Part shown: in pieces, positions 1 through 12,376 of the stretch | How the letters are laid out: the number at the start of each line of letters is the position of its first letter | Numbering within the stretch: the first letter of the stretch is position 1 | Made by a program: the position numbers and the translations under genes | The notes under the pieces: generated by a model | Database searches by the model: none | What the model saw: the letters and a program-made list of their open reading frames with translations, nothing else | What the model was told of the DNA's origin: nothing | NCBI GenBank assembly: GCA_005408345.1 | Contig: SEMN01000225.1 | Coordinates: 1-64,000 of the forward strand | Direction of reading: 5' to 3' | DNA from: Macquaria australasica | Lineage: Eukaryota; Chordata; Actinopteri; Centrarchiformes; Percichthyidae | Length of the DNA stretch: 64,000 bases

Positions 1-1448
1 GGAAAGAAAGGAAAGGAAAAGAAAAGAAAGGAAGCAGAGGAAAGGAAAGGAAGTAACAATAGAGGAGAATATAGAAGGTGCATTAGGAGAATAGAATGGT
101 TTGAGATGAAAAAAGAAACAGGAAGAGGTTTTGAGTCTGCTGTTGCTAGGGCAGCCCAAGCCTGTCGACTCCTTCCATCGCTCTGCTCAGGGATATGAGA
201 TGTGATTTAATTCAGTGGCTCTGCTCTCCGGAGCGCAGATGAATGTACAGCCTAGAGGTTAAATGCATTCTTATTAATTCCTCGCTTCCTCCATTTCAGT
301 CTGCCTCATCACTCTCCGCACCGATATGTTAAGAGATCGTAAAGGCAAATAACCCCTACACACTTGCATGCTCTTGTCTGTCTTTGATCCGTCTCACACT
401 CTCTGGAACAAACTGACTCTCCAGTTCTCTCACTAATTACACTCTCACGTCCTCTCTCTCCCACTCTTGACATGCTGTTGCCTCAGTCCCTTCTTACTTC
501 TCATCTTTTTCTTTTTTTTTTTTTTTTTTAGTGAGAGCCTGGTTTGACTGTATAACCTCTTCAAGTAAAATATTTACAACAATACATGCTTTTCAAATTG
601 ATTTTGATAGCATAGTATAGGGGGTAACAGTAAAAAATAGGCCATGTGGTGGAAATTGTTTCATTTAGTGTGGTTTATTCTGCGTGCAGCCAAGACAGAG
701 CCTCAACTAAAACAGAAATAGGACTTCTTTGTACTTGTTCTTGTGAAAGAACACATAAACAAATACATGCTACATGCTCCTTTCCAACTTGTGTGGTTCG
801 TGTTTATTCCACCTCCCTAATCTTAAAACAAACATTTAGTGGGTAGCTAAAAGGTGTAGATGTCGCTAAGTTTTTGACTGTCCAAAATAGTGTAACCCAG
901 GTTACTCTTAGCAGTAACTAACTTTTTCAGTAGACAATGTGACAATATATATATTTTGGTGCTGTCTTTATATTTTGGTCAGTATCACCTCTGAGAGTAA
1001 ATATCACGCACGCACCGTAAATCGGCCCCGATTGTCATTCAAGTTGCCTCGGAAAGCTGAGAATCTCAGTTCAGATGCTTTATAGAACATGTCGGTTCTA
1101 AAGAGTTAACTAGATAGTTGCCGGATCACAAAAAACTTTGAGGTCCATCACTCAAAAGAGTTACTTACAGTTATTAACATTACACAACAATGTTTACATT
1201 TTAAAAAATACAGTTATCATTAATTAAATTATGTCAAGCACCCCAATAAACACCAGTAAATTAACGTAATGTACAAAATAAATCTGCGCTTACGACCTCC
1301 ATTTAATGTAACAACTTTATTATTTTTTTAATTCATAAAGGTAAGTATCCAAACTTTAGATTTTGCTTGTATGATAAAGTGTTTGCATGATTAATTGATG
1401 CAAACAATTTGAAAGAAATACAAGTCATTCATTTTGTATTTGCTCATA

Positions 1449-1640
1449 AACCAAAAGTCAGGAATCACCAAAGTCATTACAATTTATCGTCTGGGGGTCT
1501 ATGAATATTTGTATACAATTTCATGGTAATGCATCCATGAATTGTTGGGATATTTCAGTGTGGACCAAAGTGATGGACTGACTGATGACCTGACAGACAG
1601 ACCAACAATGCCATCCCTAAAGCCACACCACTAGCATAGC
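1449..1640 (-). repeat. Palindrome-family dispersed repeat, 5' part, inverted
   Basis: GGGATATTTCAGTGTGGACC with AAGTGATGGACTGACTG is the reverse complement of the opening of the 11365-12010 copy (CCACTTTGGTTCAGACTGAA). Only the outer part of the unit is present; the TTAGCATGCTAAC core is missing. Confidence 0.6.
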
Positions 1641-2157
1641 TAAAGATAGAACGTTTGTGGTTGACTTTAAAAAACTCACAATGAGTCTCTCAAACAATTA
1701 AAAAATGTATTAAATAACAATCTAAACATTGATTGAATGAATACCTTTGGTGTTATCCAGCCATGCTGTAATGAAGCTTAAAACAATTGAATTTAAAGCG
1801 ACTTTCAAGTGTGATTAAAACAAATTGTTAGTAATGCCTCAGGGCAGCCCTTCAACAATGCTGACACATAAAGCACGGGTCATCTTTCTTTCTGCCCTGC
1901 AGCTACACAGCGACCATTACAGTAGCCATTAGCTGTGTCAGGAGATGAGGCCTCATTTGGCCTGCATTAGAGGGGAGAGCCATTGAGGGGCCTGGCTGAG
2001 CTCCCTCATTAGCACTGATGCTAGCACTGCTATGTTAAGCACAGCCCTGATCTGAGAGCTCAGGCACCAACATGTGTAACTGTTTTTTTTTTTTTTGCAT
2101 TTTGCACCACTTGACAAGTAAGTTAAATGCTAACAGCTGCAGGCTTCACACTATTCA

Positions 2158-2352
2158 TCATCACACATCAGCCTCAGCTGTACTTTGTGTTTAGTGCTAA
2201 TCAGCAAATGTTAGCATGCTAACATGCTAAAGTAAGATTTTACCTGCTGCATGTTAACATTCTCATTGGGAGCATGTTAGCATGCTAATGTTAGCATTTG
2301 CTTAAAGTACCACTGTGCCTAAGTACAGCCTGAACTGTTAGCAGGGCTGTGG
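2158..2352 (+). repeat. Palindrome-family dispersed repeat, core part
   Basis: Carries CAGCTGTACTTTGTGTTTAG, the perfect 18-bp palindrome ATGTTAGCATGCTAACAT (2208-2225), a second nearly complete copy near 2275, and GCCTAAGTACAGCC. The same order of words occurs at 11.8 and 17.5 kb. Confidence 0.75.
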
Positions 2353-3231
2353 CCCTTTTGGGGCCGATATTGATTGCGATATTTGAGAGATAACCCTATA
2401 TATCTAAACGACAACATAACCATTCTTGATAATGATCCCTTAAACTTGGTAATTGGAGAGTTGTGGTCAAGATATGTGCCAAGTTGGACATTTGAAAGTT
2501 GGAAAATAAACTTGTCACTGCGCTTTGTTGGACAAGCTATGTACTAAACAAAAAAACTTTTGCATTTCTTTACAGCAGTTTTTTGTTATCAGCCAACATA
2601 AATGCAAATACCAGTATATATGTGATCTGCTCAACTGTATCCTCCAGGCTCAGATTGTAACACCTTAGTGTAGAAAATAGTATCACTGTTTTGCTTTTCT
2701 GTGGTATATCCCCCTTCTAACACTTGATCCCAGTTGATAAACAAACCTGGACAGAATACAGATATAGAAGAGAGCACTCCAGATAAGAGTGAAAAAAAAG
2801 AAGGGATAAGTGATGATTTAGCCAATGGAGTAGTTTCAAAGAAATGTCAAACTCTGGCTGTAATGTAGCAGCTTTAATGTCAAGGATTGTCTCTTTATTT
2901 CCCTGAAGGACAGATTTCAATGGAACACATTCTCCTCTGAATGCTACAGCACACTTAACCTTCCGTCGTCCCCCCGCAGCTACAGTACAAAACGATGTCT
3001 GTGGAAAGCGAATCAATTCAGCGCCAATACAACGGGAACGCTGGGTTCCAGAAAGACACACAGAGAGAAGAAGAAAGACAGAAAGAAGGAGGGAGAGGCG
3101 CTGGCAGGCAGAAGGAGCCATGGATTTAAATTCCATGATAAGATGGAGCTTCTGACATTTTGCGTAGAGCCAGTTGCTACATGGAACTGCAGTAGGAGCT
3201 TTCAGGCCTCAGTGGAAAACACACACCTCGC

Positions 3232-3232
<1 letters not shown>

Positions 3233-3264
<32 letters not shown>
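3233..3264. repeat. (AC)n microsatellite
   Basis: Uninterrupted AC dinucleotide run of about 32 nt. A GT run of about 28 nt follows at 3524-3551. Confidence 0.95.
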
Positions 3265-3266
<2 letters not shown>

Positions 3267-3518
3267 GTTCAGCCTGGCATGGAGGATGAAGAAACGTCAG
3301 ATCTCATGTCTGCGCGTGTGCTTGTGTGCGCCACTACCCCGACTCCTATGAATGGTCGTGATTGAGCTGAAAAGTCTCACAATATTATCTCCCTCCACCT
3401 GTGAGGAGTGGATCTCAACTGAATGGCAGATTACAGTTCGGCTGCCCTATTGTCCTCGCCACATGATGCATACACGGCCTTCATCGGCACGTATGGCTGT
3501 CCGCCTGCCTGTTTTGAA

Positions 3519-3550
<32 letters not shown>

Positions 3551-4779
3551 CGCATGTGATGAAAGCATCTGACCCCTGTGATAATAGCATTCAGGCTTGT
3601 GACAGGCAGAATTAGCATACATAGTAGCTGAGATTTATTTTCAGGAGAGGTTGCAGGGAAATGTTTTCACAGAATGGATGGCATCTGTTTCGAGCCAAAA
3701 AAAGAAGAATATGGCCTATACATTTATATACACAGCTGAAGATCTTATCTGTTAAGGTGCCCTTTAGTTAAGCGAAGGGAGGAACACAGCAGTCATCGAG
3801 GAGAGGCCGATTTATTTTTTGGGTTCTGAGAGACATTAACTATGTTCCTTTCCATGTTAATACAGAATAAATACCAAACAGACAAAGAAAACAGCACCTT
3901 TACTGGCAGTACTATTTGATTGACAGCAAAAACCTGCTTAATTAACTGCTTAATTCATCATTAAGTCAATTGTCTAACACTTTATAGATCAGTTATAAGC
4001 CATTAATAACAAAATTGTTAATTGCCATGCCTTGAATAACCCGTTCAACAGATGGACATATGACCACCTGCTGTTTGGAAAAGGGCTGCAGAGGATTTGG
4101 CCCAAAATCTATTTATTAACAACTTATAAAGCAAATATGAACATTTATAACCACATTGTTACCAAATAGAAAGGGAAAAAACACCAGCCAAAACCATTTT
4201 TCACAATTTAGAAACCTAATTTTCTCTCATTTATGACTTGTGACTGATCTATAACCAATAAAGCCATTAGTTACAATTCATAAATCATTTTATAAAGGGT
4301 GGCTTATTAGAAAGTACCAAAAACATTGAGGGTTGAACGGAGGAGAAAATTACTGTTGCCATGATAACTTTTCAGAGAGGTAAAATCCTGCCGCAAAGAT
4401 TTAAACGGTGTGAACACATCAGTCTGACCTTAGACCTCATGCATTACTTTCTAGTGCATTGTGCTCTGATTGCTTTATTATTACTTACTACTTGTGGAAT
4501 ATAAAACTTGATGACTTGGCAAACCCATGTTCAAAAACCACATGTTCTGTTCTGGCACAACAGTGTAGCAATACAAGAGTGTATCCGTTCCTCTTGACAA
4601 CATATTGGTGAATGATGTGGTTACTTTGATTAGTTCAAAATAACCACATCATTTAGTACCTTCCAGTACTGCAACAGTAGCTACTGCACACCTGGAATCT
4701 AGACTTTCTGTTTACTTTCATACAAGCGAGTTGAGAATTTCAAGTAAGAAGCCTATCTTTAAATTTGATTGCAATGAAT

Positions 4780-4990
4780 TGATTCATTTTAATGTATAGA
4801 ATGTCAGAAAATAGTGAAAAAATGCCCAGCACAGTTTCCTAACACCCACCCATCAGGTTGCTTGTTTTTCCTAAATATCACTTTAAAACTGTACCATTCC
4901 ACTAACTATATAATAAGACAAAGAAAAACAGCAAATCTGTGAAATTCAGAAGCTGGAACTAGAGAATGTTTCACATTTTTGCTTGATAAA
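4780..4990 (+). repeat. Dispersed repeat copy (TGTCAGAAAATAGTGAAAAA type)
   Basis: Contains TGTCAGAAAATAGTGAAAAA, TTGCTTGTTTTTCC and CAGAAGCTGGAACTAGAGAA. The same words in a diverged form occur at 14.1-14.4 kb. From memory this is a common fish repeat derived from a DNA transposon. Confidence 0.5.
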
Positions 4991-5720
4991 TGAGGTCAGG
5001 GTCAGCTGCAGCACAAGACACCAAGGAGCTGGTAGGCTGTCAGGGTCTTGCTGAAGGGTTCTTAAGCAGGGTGGATAATTGATGTTGACTTCCTCCTTCT
5101 TGAAAGACAGATTTCTTACCATTAACTCCCCCCTGCATCGACTGGCTGCGTATGTATTTAACCACAGCAGCCTGTGCTCATGTGCAGAAACACATGGCGA
5201 TATTTGAATCATGTGCAGGAATGTTTCTGATCTGCAGATCTTGATGGTTCGTCGAGAGCCGCGCCACTTCACACTTGGGCGCCATACTGTATCTAATAAC
5301 TGCTTTGACACTTGTGAGTGAGTGATCCGCGTCACGTCGTTACGGAGTGTTTTAAGTGCACTCAGCATTAGTGATTAAGTGCACTTAGAACATAAAGGCT
5401 CCATTCAGGAGGTGATGAGAGAGCGTGTAATGTTGGCACTCGTTTGACGCATTGATAACACGCAATACAGCTTGCTGTGCTTGCTGATGTCTGTGTGTGC
5501 CTGGTGGACACGTGTGTTTACACTTGTTCTCAGGCAATGTGAGAAGCAACATGGGCGTACACACACACACACACAGGGCTGTTAAGCTGGTGTGTGGTGT
5601 CACTGTTTAGGCTGAGAAGTTCACGCAAGCCTGAATTCATATGAAGAGAGAGAGAAGATGTCTCAGTGTTTTATGTGTGTCTGTAATTGTGTGTGAGAGA
5701 TAGACATACAGAAGCACATA

Positions 5721-5750
5721 GTCTCTCTCTCTGTCTCTCTCTCTCTCACA

Positions 5751-5784
<34 letters not shown>
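5721..5784. repeat. Compound (TC)n (CA)n microsatellite
   Basis: A TC-rich run (5721-5746) passes into a CA run (5752-5784); a shorter CA run follows near 5874-5890. Confidence 0.9.
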
Positions 5785-5788
<4 letters not shown>

Positions 5789-6233
5789 ACACTCAAAAGT
5801 TATTATAAGCAAGCACATGAAAAATGACACATACCGTATACACACAAGCATGCACACACACTCACACAAATGTACACACACACACACACAGACTCGCACT
5901 GCAGCTGTGCATGCAGGGAGATACTGTGGGAGACATAATCACAGTAACAGGGGAGTGATACGCCTTCCCTGGAAGAGAGACGGAGGCAGTGGGAGAAGAA
6001 GATAAGAGCAAGATAAAGATGAGAGAGATGGAAGTCGGTGGTAGACGGGAGGAGGGGGAGTAGGTGGAGGGGGAGGAGGAATGTCAGTAGCTCACATACA
6101 GCAGGAATCCCATCCAGCTGTTACTGCAGGAAGACAAGAGTGGGAGAGCAGATAAGGATGGCAGAAGGCAAAAGACGTGTGTATCCCACTACTTATTTTT
6201 CTTCATTGGCATAAACGTTTATTTTAGTTTACT

Positions 6234-6258
6234 TATTATTATTATTATTATTATTATT
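6234..6258. repeat. (ATT)n microsatellite
   Basis: About eight ATT units without interruption. Confidence 0.9.
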
Positions 6259-9184
6259 GTCAATATGCATTCTTTTTGTCTGATTTATAAAGCCACAAGT
6301 AGGCATGGTTCTGTTTTATAAATCTCAATCATTGTGGAACTGGGCGCACTCACACAAGCCTCATTTCCACTCCCACAGTTAGCCATGAATGTAGAAACGC
6401 CCTCAAACATTACTTTGCGTATCGATACGCGCTACCATTTTGCATGGCTGTGGCTATTTATAACGCCCACGCCACTATTTCATCACATGTACCTGTAAAC
6501 ATGTCACCGTCATCGTGGCAATATCTCCATCATCATTATTAGACGCCAGAAGGATGATCAATGAATAATTTATAGAGCTCATATTGAAACATAACCACCA
6601 TAAAGTGTGATAGACCAACGAGTATTCATACAAAAAAAATGACAACATAGGTAGATGTCAGTGCCTTCCAAAATGACCAATACTAATACTGGTGCCACGC
6701 ATGCTGCACTGGATGTAGATAGTTAAAGTTAAACTTTGACTCTAATGATTATGTAATATAAAATGTTTGCTAATAGTGGCAAAATTACCCAACTCTGCAG
6801 CTCTACTGAGCTTGTTAGCCACTTTGAGCTCACCAGACAAGTTAGCCAACTAGCTAGTGGAAAAAAGTCCGACATTTAGCAGCGAAAGCCCCAGAAAAGT
6901 TTCTCAGGTATTAGTAGAGACCAAAGCAAAGTCTCCAGGAGACTGTATTTATATATAAAGACACAAGTATACAATACAGTATGCATTTAAGAAGATAAAT
7001 CCTATCAGTGTAAACAATAAAAGGCATTGGTTAATAGTCCCTTTTCATGAAAAACATTTTGACATGTCACAGTAGGCAAAGCACAGCTGTAAATAATACA
7101 ATTAAAGATCAGCTGCTTTAGTTTTAGGGTCCTGGTATTAGACATGCTGGCTCACTGTCAGACTGTCATGGCTTACGGGGACACTGAGCCATCGTTAATG
7201 TTATTAGTAACACCTGTGCTCTTCCTACTATGACAGGTCAAAATGTCTGCTGTTAAAAAGGCCTATAATGTGGAACATTTGGATATATGTTAATAAAATT
7301 TTGCCATCAATGATTAATCCCGTATCCAGTTTATGGTATGAAGCTTTTGCAATTATTGGTACTGTATAAACAGCCAGCGTCTGGTAAGTCTTTACAGGGT
7401 TCGTCTGGTGCACAGGAAGTAAAGGCTTTTCCATTTCTGGCAGCAGCAACTGATTTGTTTGGAATAAATATAGAAGAATAAGCAGTGCTACCTGCCACCT
7501 ACACACAATCAAAACACAAAGGCTTTACAGTACTGCCAACAATGTTTCATTGACAAATGATCTCTGAGAGATGCAGAAACCACTGCAGCAATGAACACAG
7601 TGAGCAATAGCAACACGTGCAAAACCTGAATGAAAAGTTGGGCCTTTTAAACCATTTCTGAGTTATGATATGCCCATTAAAGGGTTTCAGTTTGCCAAAG
7701 AATATTGCATGAGCTCCCTTACATTATCTGATTCGCAACTTAATTTTGCGTCAACAGTATTTTTGCAGATTCATCCCTCACTTTTTGATTGGATTGACTC
7801 ACCAGAAGTTCTCTGCCATCTATTCTTGGCCTATTTCACACTTTTGTGACTGTCACGCCGAATGAAAGCCAATTTCGTGAGGCTTGTCTGAACTGGGATT
7901 AGGCTGGTTGATATGACATAATAAACTTTTTAGTTTTGTTTTCACATAATATGAAAGTCTCATTATTCTTTGGAGATACTCCCAAAGTTGCAGGAAATGT
8001 TCCAGTGGAGTTAAAATATTCTGCCCCTCTGTGTCTTCACAGGGAGAGAAAGCAGTGGAGGGTAGAAATTAGGGATTGTGTGAGCAGTGAGCCGTTCAGC
8101 ACAGGTCACTTGTGTCTATTCCCTCTGAGGCAGGCGAGTGTGTGTGTGTGTGTTAGGCTTCTTTGGTCTCCACGTGGACTTACAGCCAGTGAACCATAGT
8201 GACAATATACAGACACAGACACACATACATTTCCATTTTGGTAAATAGTCTGCTCGGTATCATCAATGTCAGGAAACCTTGGAGACCTTAGCCTGTGATT
8301 GATGTGGTATCTACAGAGCTTTTCCTGTATATTTAGATATTAAATCCAATCTGTGTTCATCAGAATCGTGCAACATGTTTCACGCTCCACTGATATGTGA
8401 TACAAGTTTCGGTGAATCAATATCCTGATTGCAGAGGGTGTATTTCCACATGCTGCTACACCAGTATGCTCCACTGGGAATGCTTCAGGCCAGCATGTCC
8501 TGTTGAATTTAAAACTCAGCTGTGTGTCGAGTGTGTTTGTGCTTGTTTGGAGTGAGGACAGTAGGGAAGGTTGAGCTGGCTGACATCAGCTCAATGTCAA
8601 TTTATCAAGAGTCCCCAAAGTCTTGATCCCATGTTGCATGTGTTGCAGTATGCATGTACTGTATGTGTTCATGCATGTGTTATATAATCAGTGTGCAGAT
8701 GTAAGTGTATATGTGTGTCTGAAGTTGTGTGTGTGACAGTAAAGATATTGTCCCCATCACCTCGAGTCTTATGGGGGTTTCTTATATTACGAGCTCTGCA
8801 GGCATTCAGGCTTTAGCTAATGCAAAATAGATGAGTAATTACTCCCCAGCAGAGACAAGAGTAGAAGCTCCTTCATTAAACAAAAGAGAACAGAGATAGA
8901 AGGATGGAGTATTAGAGGAGAAAGCAATGCAGTCATTTTACGCTCAGCATGGCGGTAAACATTTCTGCTCTTCTCTGTTTCACACACGGCTTGTTCTCTC
9001 TCAGTCATGCATCTTGGGTTGAAACATCTGTCAATAGTTGGATTCTCTGGTTATTTTTCCAATAGTCTGTTGATGTGCCCTGCTATCTATCTTGCAAGGT
9101 CCAATGTGCAAAGCATCTTTTGAAGAGCTGATTACTAACAAGGGCATGGTGCTTCCCTGTTGGCCCAATAGGGCTTTTATATCC

Positions 9185-9625
9185 AGCCCTTAAAGGGCAA
9201 CTCTGGTATTTTTAAAACTGGGCACTATTTTTACAAATTATGGGGTTCAAAGGACTAATAGTTACTAAAAGTTTTGGAATTGGTAAAGTAGATCGCCTCA
9301 GCCAGCATCTGCGAATGGGCTGCAATGGCTGCAACATAATCCTTTGGGGCAAATGGGGCTGTGAAAAGTATGTCCACAAAAAGTGCTTGTTTTTGCCACT
9401 GACAGGCTCAGATTGTTATTCTAAGTGTCTGACAACATTATGGAAAGGATCCCTGCAGAGACAGACCTTTTTGTTTAAGAGTAAGACCCTTGTTGTTTAA
9501 CCAGAAACAGAAGTCTCACACAAGGAAAAGAATCGCTCTGAAATCTCGCGAGAGGTTGAGTTGTTGTCCTTGTAGCTCTTAATATGTAATGTGGTTGCAT
9601 TAGTCTCGCTTTCAGCACCTTCAAA
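9185..9625 (+). repeat. Dispersed repeat (GGGCAACTCTGGTATTTTTA type)
   Basis: Starts AAAGGGCAACTCTGGTATTT, has CTGCGAATGGGCTGCAATGG, TATGTCCACAAAAAGTGCTT, ATTATGGAAAGGATCC and AATCTCGCGAGAGG. I remember this unit from other teleost genomes in both orientations. The 86-codon open frame inside it (from 9240) is not a gene. Confidence 0.5.
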
Positions 9626-10167
9626 GTAATCGCAAAAGTTACGACACACAACCAATCTGGAAATATTTTCTCTTTTGCTGTGACAACTCTGATTATATGA
9701 ACAATGTTAAATGGTTCAGCTGGGACTTAATCATGGTACAGTTCTTCTATTGTGCTTGTAATAATGTTATGGTATTTATACTGGCATTTCTTACATGATG
9801 ACAGTGCACTGTATCCGTTGTCATGTACTACTGGCATAGAAAAGTTGGTTCCAGTGGTAAAACAGTTCAGATTTAATTTAGATCAAACACTGAACACAAT
9901 GTTTTTTCTTCTACCTTTCCTTTTGGGGGATTATGCATCGCTGAGCAATCTGCTCAGAGGCTCTTCTGCCTCTTTCGAGTAAATGAGTGGTGTGTAAAAA
10001 CATCTGGAGTGATGTATGGTCAATATTAGGGAATTAACCTGGGGCAGCTGTTTGCTGAAGAAACCAACTGTCTGATAGATTGTATGCCCTGGAAATAGCA
10101 GTGTTGAGTAAAATCTTTTGGGCTTTCTAGGCAGGCTACATGAATGCTCTCCAAAGATGGGATGGTT

Positions 10168-10169
<2 letters not shown>

Positions 10170-10212
<43 letters not shown>

Positions 10213-10310
10213 TACATACATACATACATACATACATACATACATACATACATACATACATACATACATACATACATACATACATACATACATACATACA
10301 TTCATTCATT
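10170..10310. repeat. Compound (CA)n (CATA)n microsatellite
   Basis: A CA run (10170-10206) is followed by about 24 CATA units to about 10301, then ATTC units. The open frames on both strands here are products of the repeat. Confidence 0.97.
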
Positions 10311-11364
10311 CCCGTGTGAACCTCTACATTTTACTTACAGCGAACTTTAGAGCAGTGAGAGGCTAGCTTCCGACTGAGCTAACAGGATTTGATATATTTA
10401 TACATTTCTCTGTTCATGTTGGGATGACTCATCTACCAGTGGGTGTCCTGTGCCTTGATCTCCTTCCAGAATTTTTATTTTATTTTTTGACTTTGAGCTG
10501 GATTTTTCCCTCATCTCCAATTCCTTCTCTTCTGCCTTTTAAATTTTATTTATTGATTTTCATATTTCAAGAATTAAGGTTATCTTTTTTTTAATTCCTG
10601 TCCAACTCCCTTCCTCTTGTTTTCTGCTTCAGTCGGGTCACACCAAATTATGATTTGGAGGGCTGTGCCTCAGTCAGACGGCCAGACAGACAGTAATGAG
10701 GGCAGGAATACTGATTAGTGCAATGAGCGGCTTGTTCCAGGTTATTACATTGTATACTCTGGATCGGAAGCGGATTTGTCACTTGAGTCTCAGTTAAGGC
10801 AGCAAGGTGGCCAAACAATCATTAGGCCAGATGACCCATGTTGTTGGCAAACATCTGGCTTACTAAAGTGTCCTTGAGCAAGACACTAAATCCTCTGCAG
10901 CTGCGAGGAGGCTGTTATTATTCTTCTCTTTTCTTTTCTCTTACCGCACTCCACAGGGAGCCTGACCTCCTGACAGCAGGGCAAAGAGAAAAGAGGATTC
11001 CTCTGCAGGAATTAATAAAGTATCACATTACTGTCAAGGGTTCTCAGTGGGCTATTTTTGAACATCAAATATGACTGATACTACAGCCTGACTAATACAT
11101 TGGTATGGCTGAAATTATTGGCTGATTTCATAGAAATTCATATACTATATACAGTATATCCGCCATATACTGTATGTTACACATTGAATAACAACATATA
11201 TGTAGATAAATAACAAGAAACTGCAGCTAAGAAATGCAAAGATTTGTTTGAAGTCAAGCTCAGACGTTCATTATTGACCTTAAAAATAGTAGTTTGACAA
11301 AAATTGTCACTACTGAAAATTTCCTTTAGATTTCAGCGACTGTTTGGAGTTTGATTTTTAGCCA

Positions 11365-12010
11365 CACTGTTGCATTATCGGTCTGTTGGTTGGTTGGTCC
11401 ACCACTTTGGTTCAGACTGAAATATCCCTACAACTATTGGATGGATTGTCATGACATTTTGTACAGATATTCATGTTTCCCAGGGGATGAAGCCTACTGA
11501 CTTTGGAGATCCCCTGACTTTTCTTCTAGTACCACCAGTAGATCAAAGTTTTCACATATCCAATGAAATATCTCACACATCTAGTAAATGTATTCATACA
11601 TTCATGTTTTTTGGTGATCCCCTGACTTTTCACAAACATGAGGTTGGTATTTGTGGTTTTGAATGAAATTACTCAAGAACTATTGGATGGATTTCCACGA
11701 CATTTGGTACAGACATTTGTGTTCCCCTCAGGATGAATTGTTGTAACTTTGGTGATCCTCTGACTTTTCATCTAGCGCCATCATCCAGTAATTTGGTGCA
11801 TGACCAAATACCTGCAGAACTAATGACATTACCATCAACCTCAGCCTTACTTTGTGTTCAATGCTAATTAGCAAATGTTAGCATGCTAACATGCAATAAA
11901 ATAAGGAGAACATGGTAAACGTATACCTGCTAAAAATCAGCATGTTAGCATTGTCATCGTGAGCATGTTAGCATTCTGACATTAGCATTTAGCTCCATCT
12001 TGGTCAAATT
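11365..12010 (+). repeat. Palindrome-family dispersed repeat, long copy
   Basis: The most complete copy. It has GGTCCACCACTTTGGTTCAG, two successive ATTGGATGGATT units (near 11437 and 11680) each followed by a CATTTTGTACAGA or CATTTGGTACAGA word, then the palindrome (11875-11892) and GAGCATGTTAGCATTCTGAC. It ends about 230 nt before exon A. Confidence 0.75.
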
Positions 12011-12242
12011 CTTGTGGAACCAAATGTAAGGCATCCTCATCAAAAAATGCTGTTTGTGTTAGAAAGGAGACTTTGATCAATATAAGTTATTGCCTCTCTC
12101 TCATATCAAGGTTAGTGGTTTTTAAAAGGAAGACTGTAAAGCAGTCACTGTACAGCACAGGGTGCATTTCTACCTAGCTTTAAAACAAATTGTCAACGCA
12201 TAATAATCCTAACTTGTATTTTCTGTCTGTCTCTTTCTCTAG

Positions 12243-12376
12243 GACTTTGATGACTTCATCTTTGCATTCTTTGCCATTGAGATGGTGATCAAGATGGTGG
12301 CTCTGGGGATTTTTGGCAAGAAGTGTTACCTTGGAGACACGTGGAACCGCTTGGACTTCTTCATAGTAGTGGCTGG
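12243..12376 (+). CDS. cacna1g: Cav3.1-like T-type Ca channel, exon A (repeat I S2-S3)
   Basis: Internal exon of a T-type voltage-gated calcium channel alpha-1 subunit, the pore-forming plasma-membrane protein that carries low-threshold calcium current. The first codon is GAC (phase 0) and translation begins DFDDFIFAFFAIEMVIKMVA, the repeat I S2 helix with its conserved Glu and Lys. It continues through the S2-S3 loop (IFGKKCYLGDTWNRLD) into S3 (FFIVVAG). The acceptor is a good polypyrimidine tract ending ctctag; the donor is gtgagt, leaving two bases of a Gly codon. The loop IFGKKC is as in Cav3.1 and Cav3.3, whereas remembered Cav3.2 has LFGQKC. Exons coding the N-terminus and S1 must lie upstream of the window. 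Confidence 0.95.

Larger units (their letters stand above)
1..12242 (+). other. Intron upstream of exon A (5' end outside window)
   Basis: No exon could be supported in this stretch; open frames are short and follow microsatellites or repeats. It holds a purine-rich GAAAG-type tract (1-55), two fragments of the palindrome-bearing repeat family (1449-1640, 2158-2352), a second dispersed repeat (about 4780-4990), CA/GT runs, an ATT run, a repeat near 9185-9625, a compound CA/CATA microsatellite, and a longer palindrome-family copy (11365-12010) directly before exon A. It presumably separates exon A from the exon coding repeat I S1. Confidence 0.75.

Noticed and set aside
2208..2280. CRISPR-like or operator array from repeated TTAGCATGCTAAC
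   Set aside because: The repeats belong to a dispersed eukaryotic repeat; there is no regular spacer structure and the host is a vertebrate.
9240..9500. 86-codon frame with CNGCN and CEKYVHKKC, suggestive of a zinc-binding peptide
   Set aside because: It lies wholly inside a dispersed repeat that I recognise from other fish; Cys and His spacing is coincidental.
9931..10366. Cys/Val/Tyr or His/Thr repeat proteins on both strands
   Set aside because: Translations of the CA/CATA microsatellite.
1..12242. A second gene or the channel's first exons upstream of exon A
   Set aside because: No peptide resembling Cav3 N-terminus or S1, and no other recognisable protein, was found in any frame.
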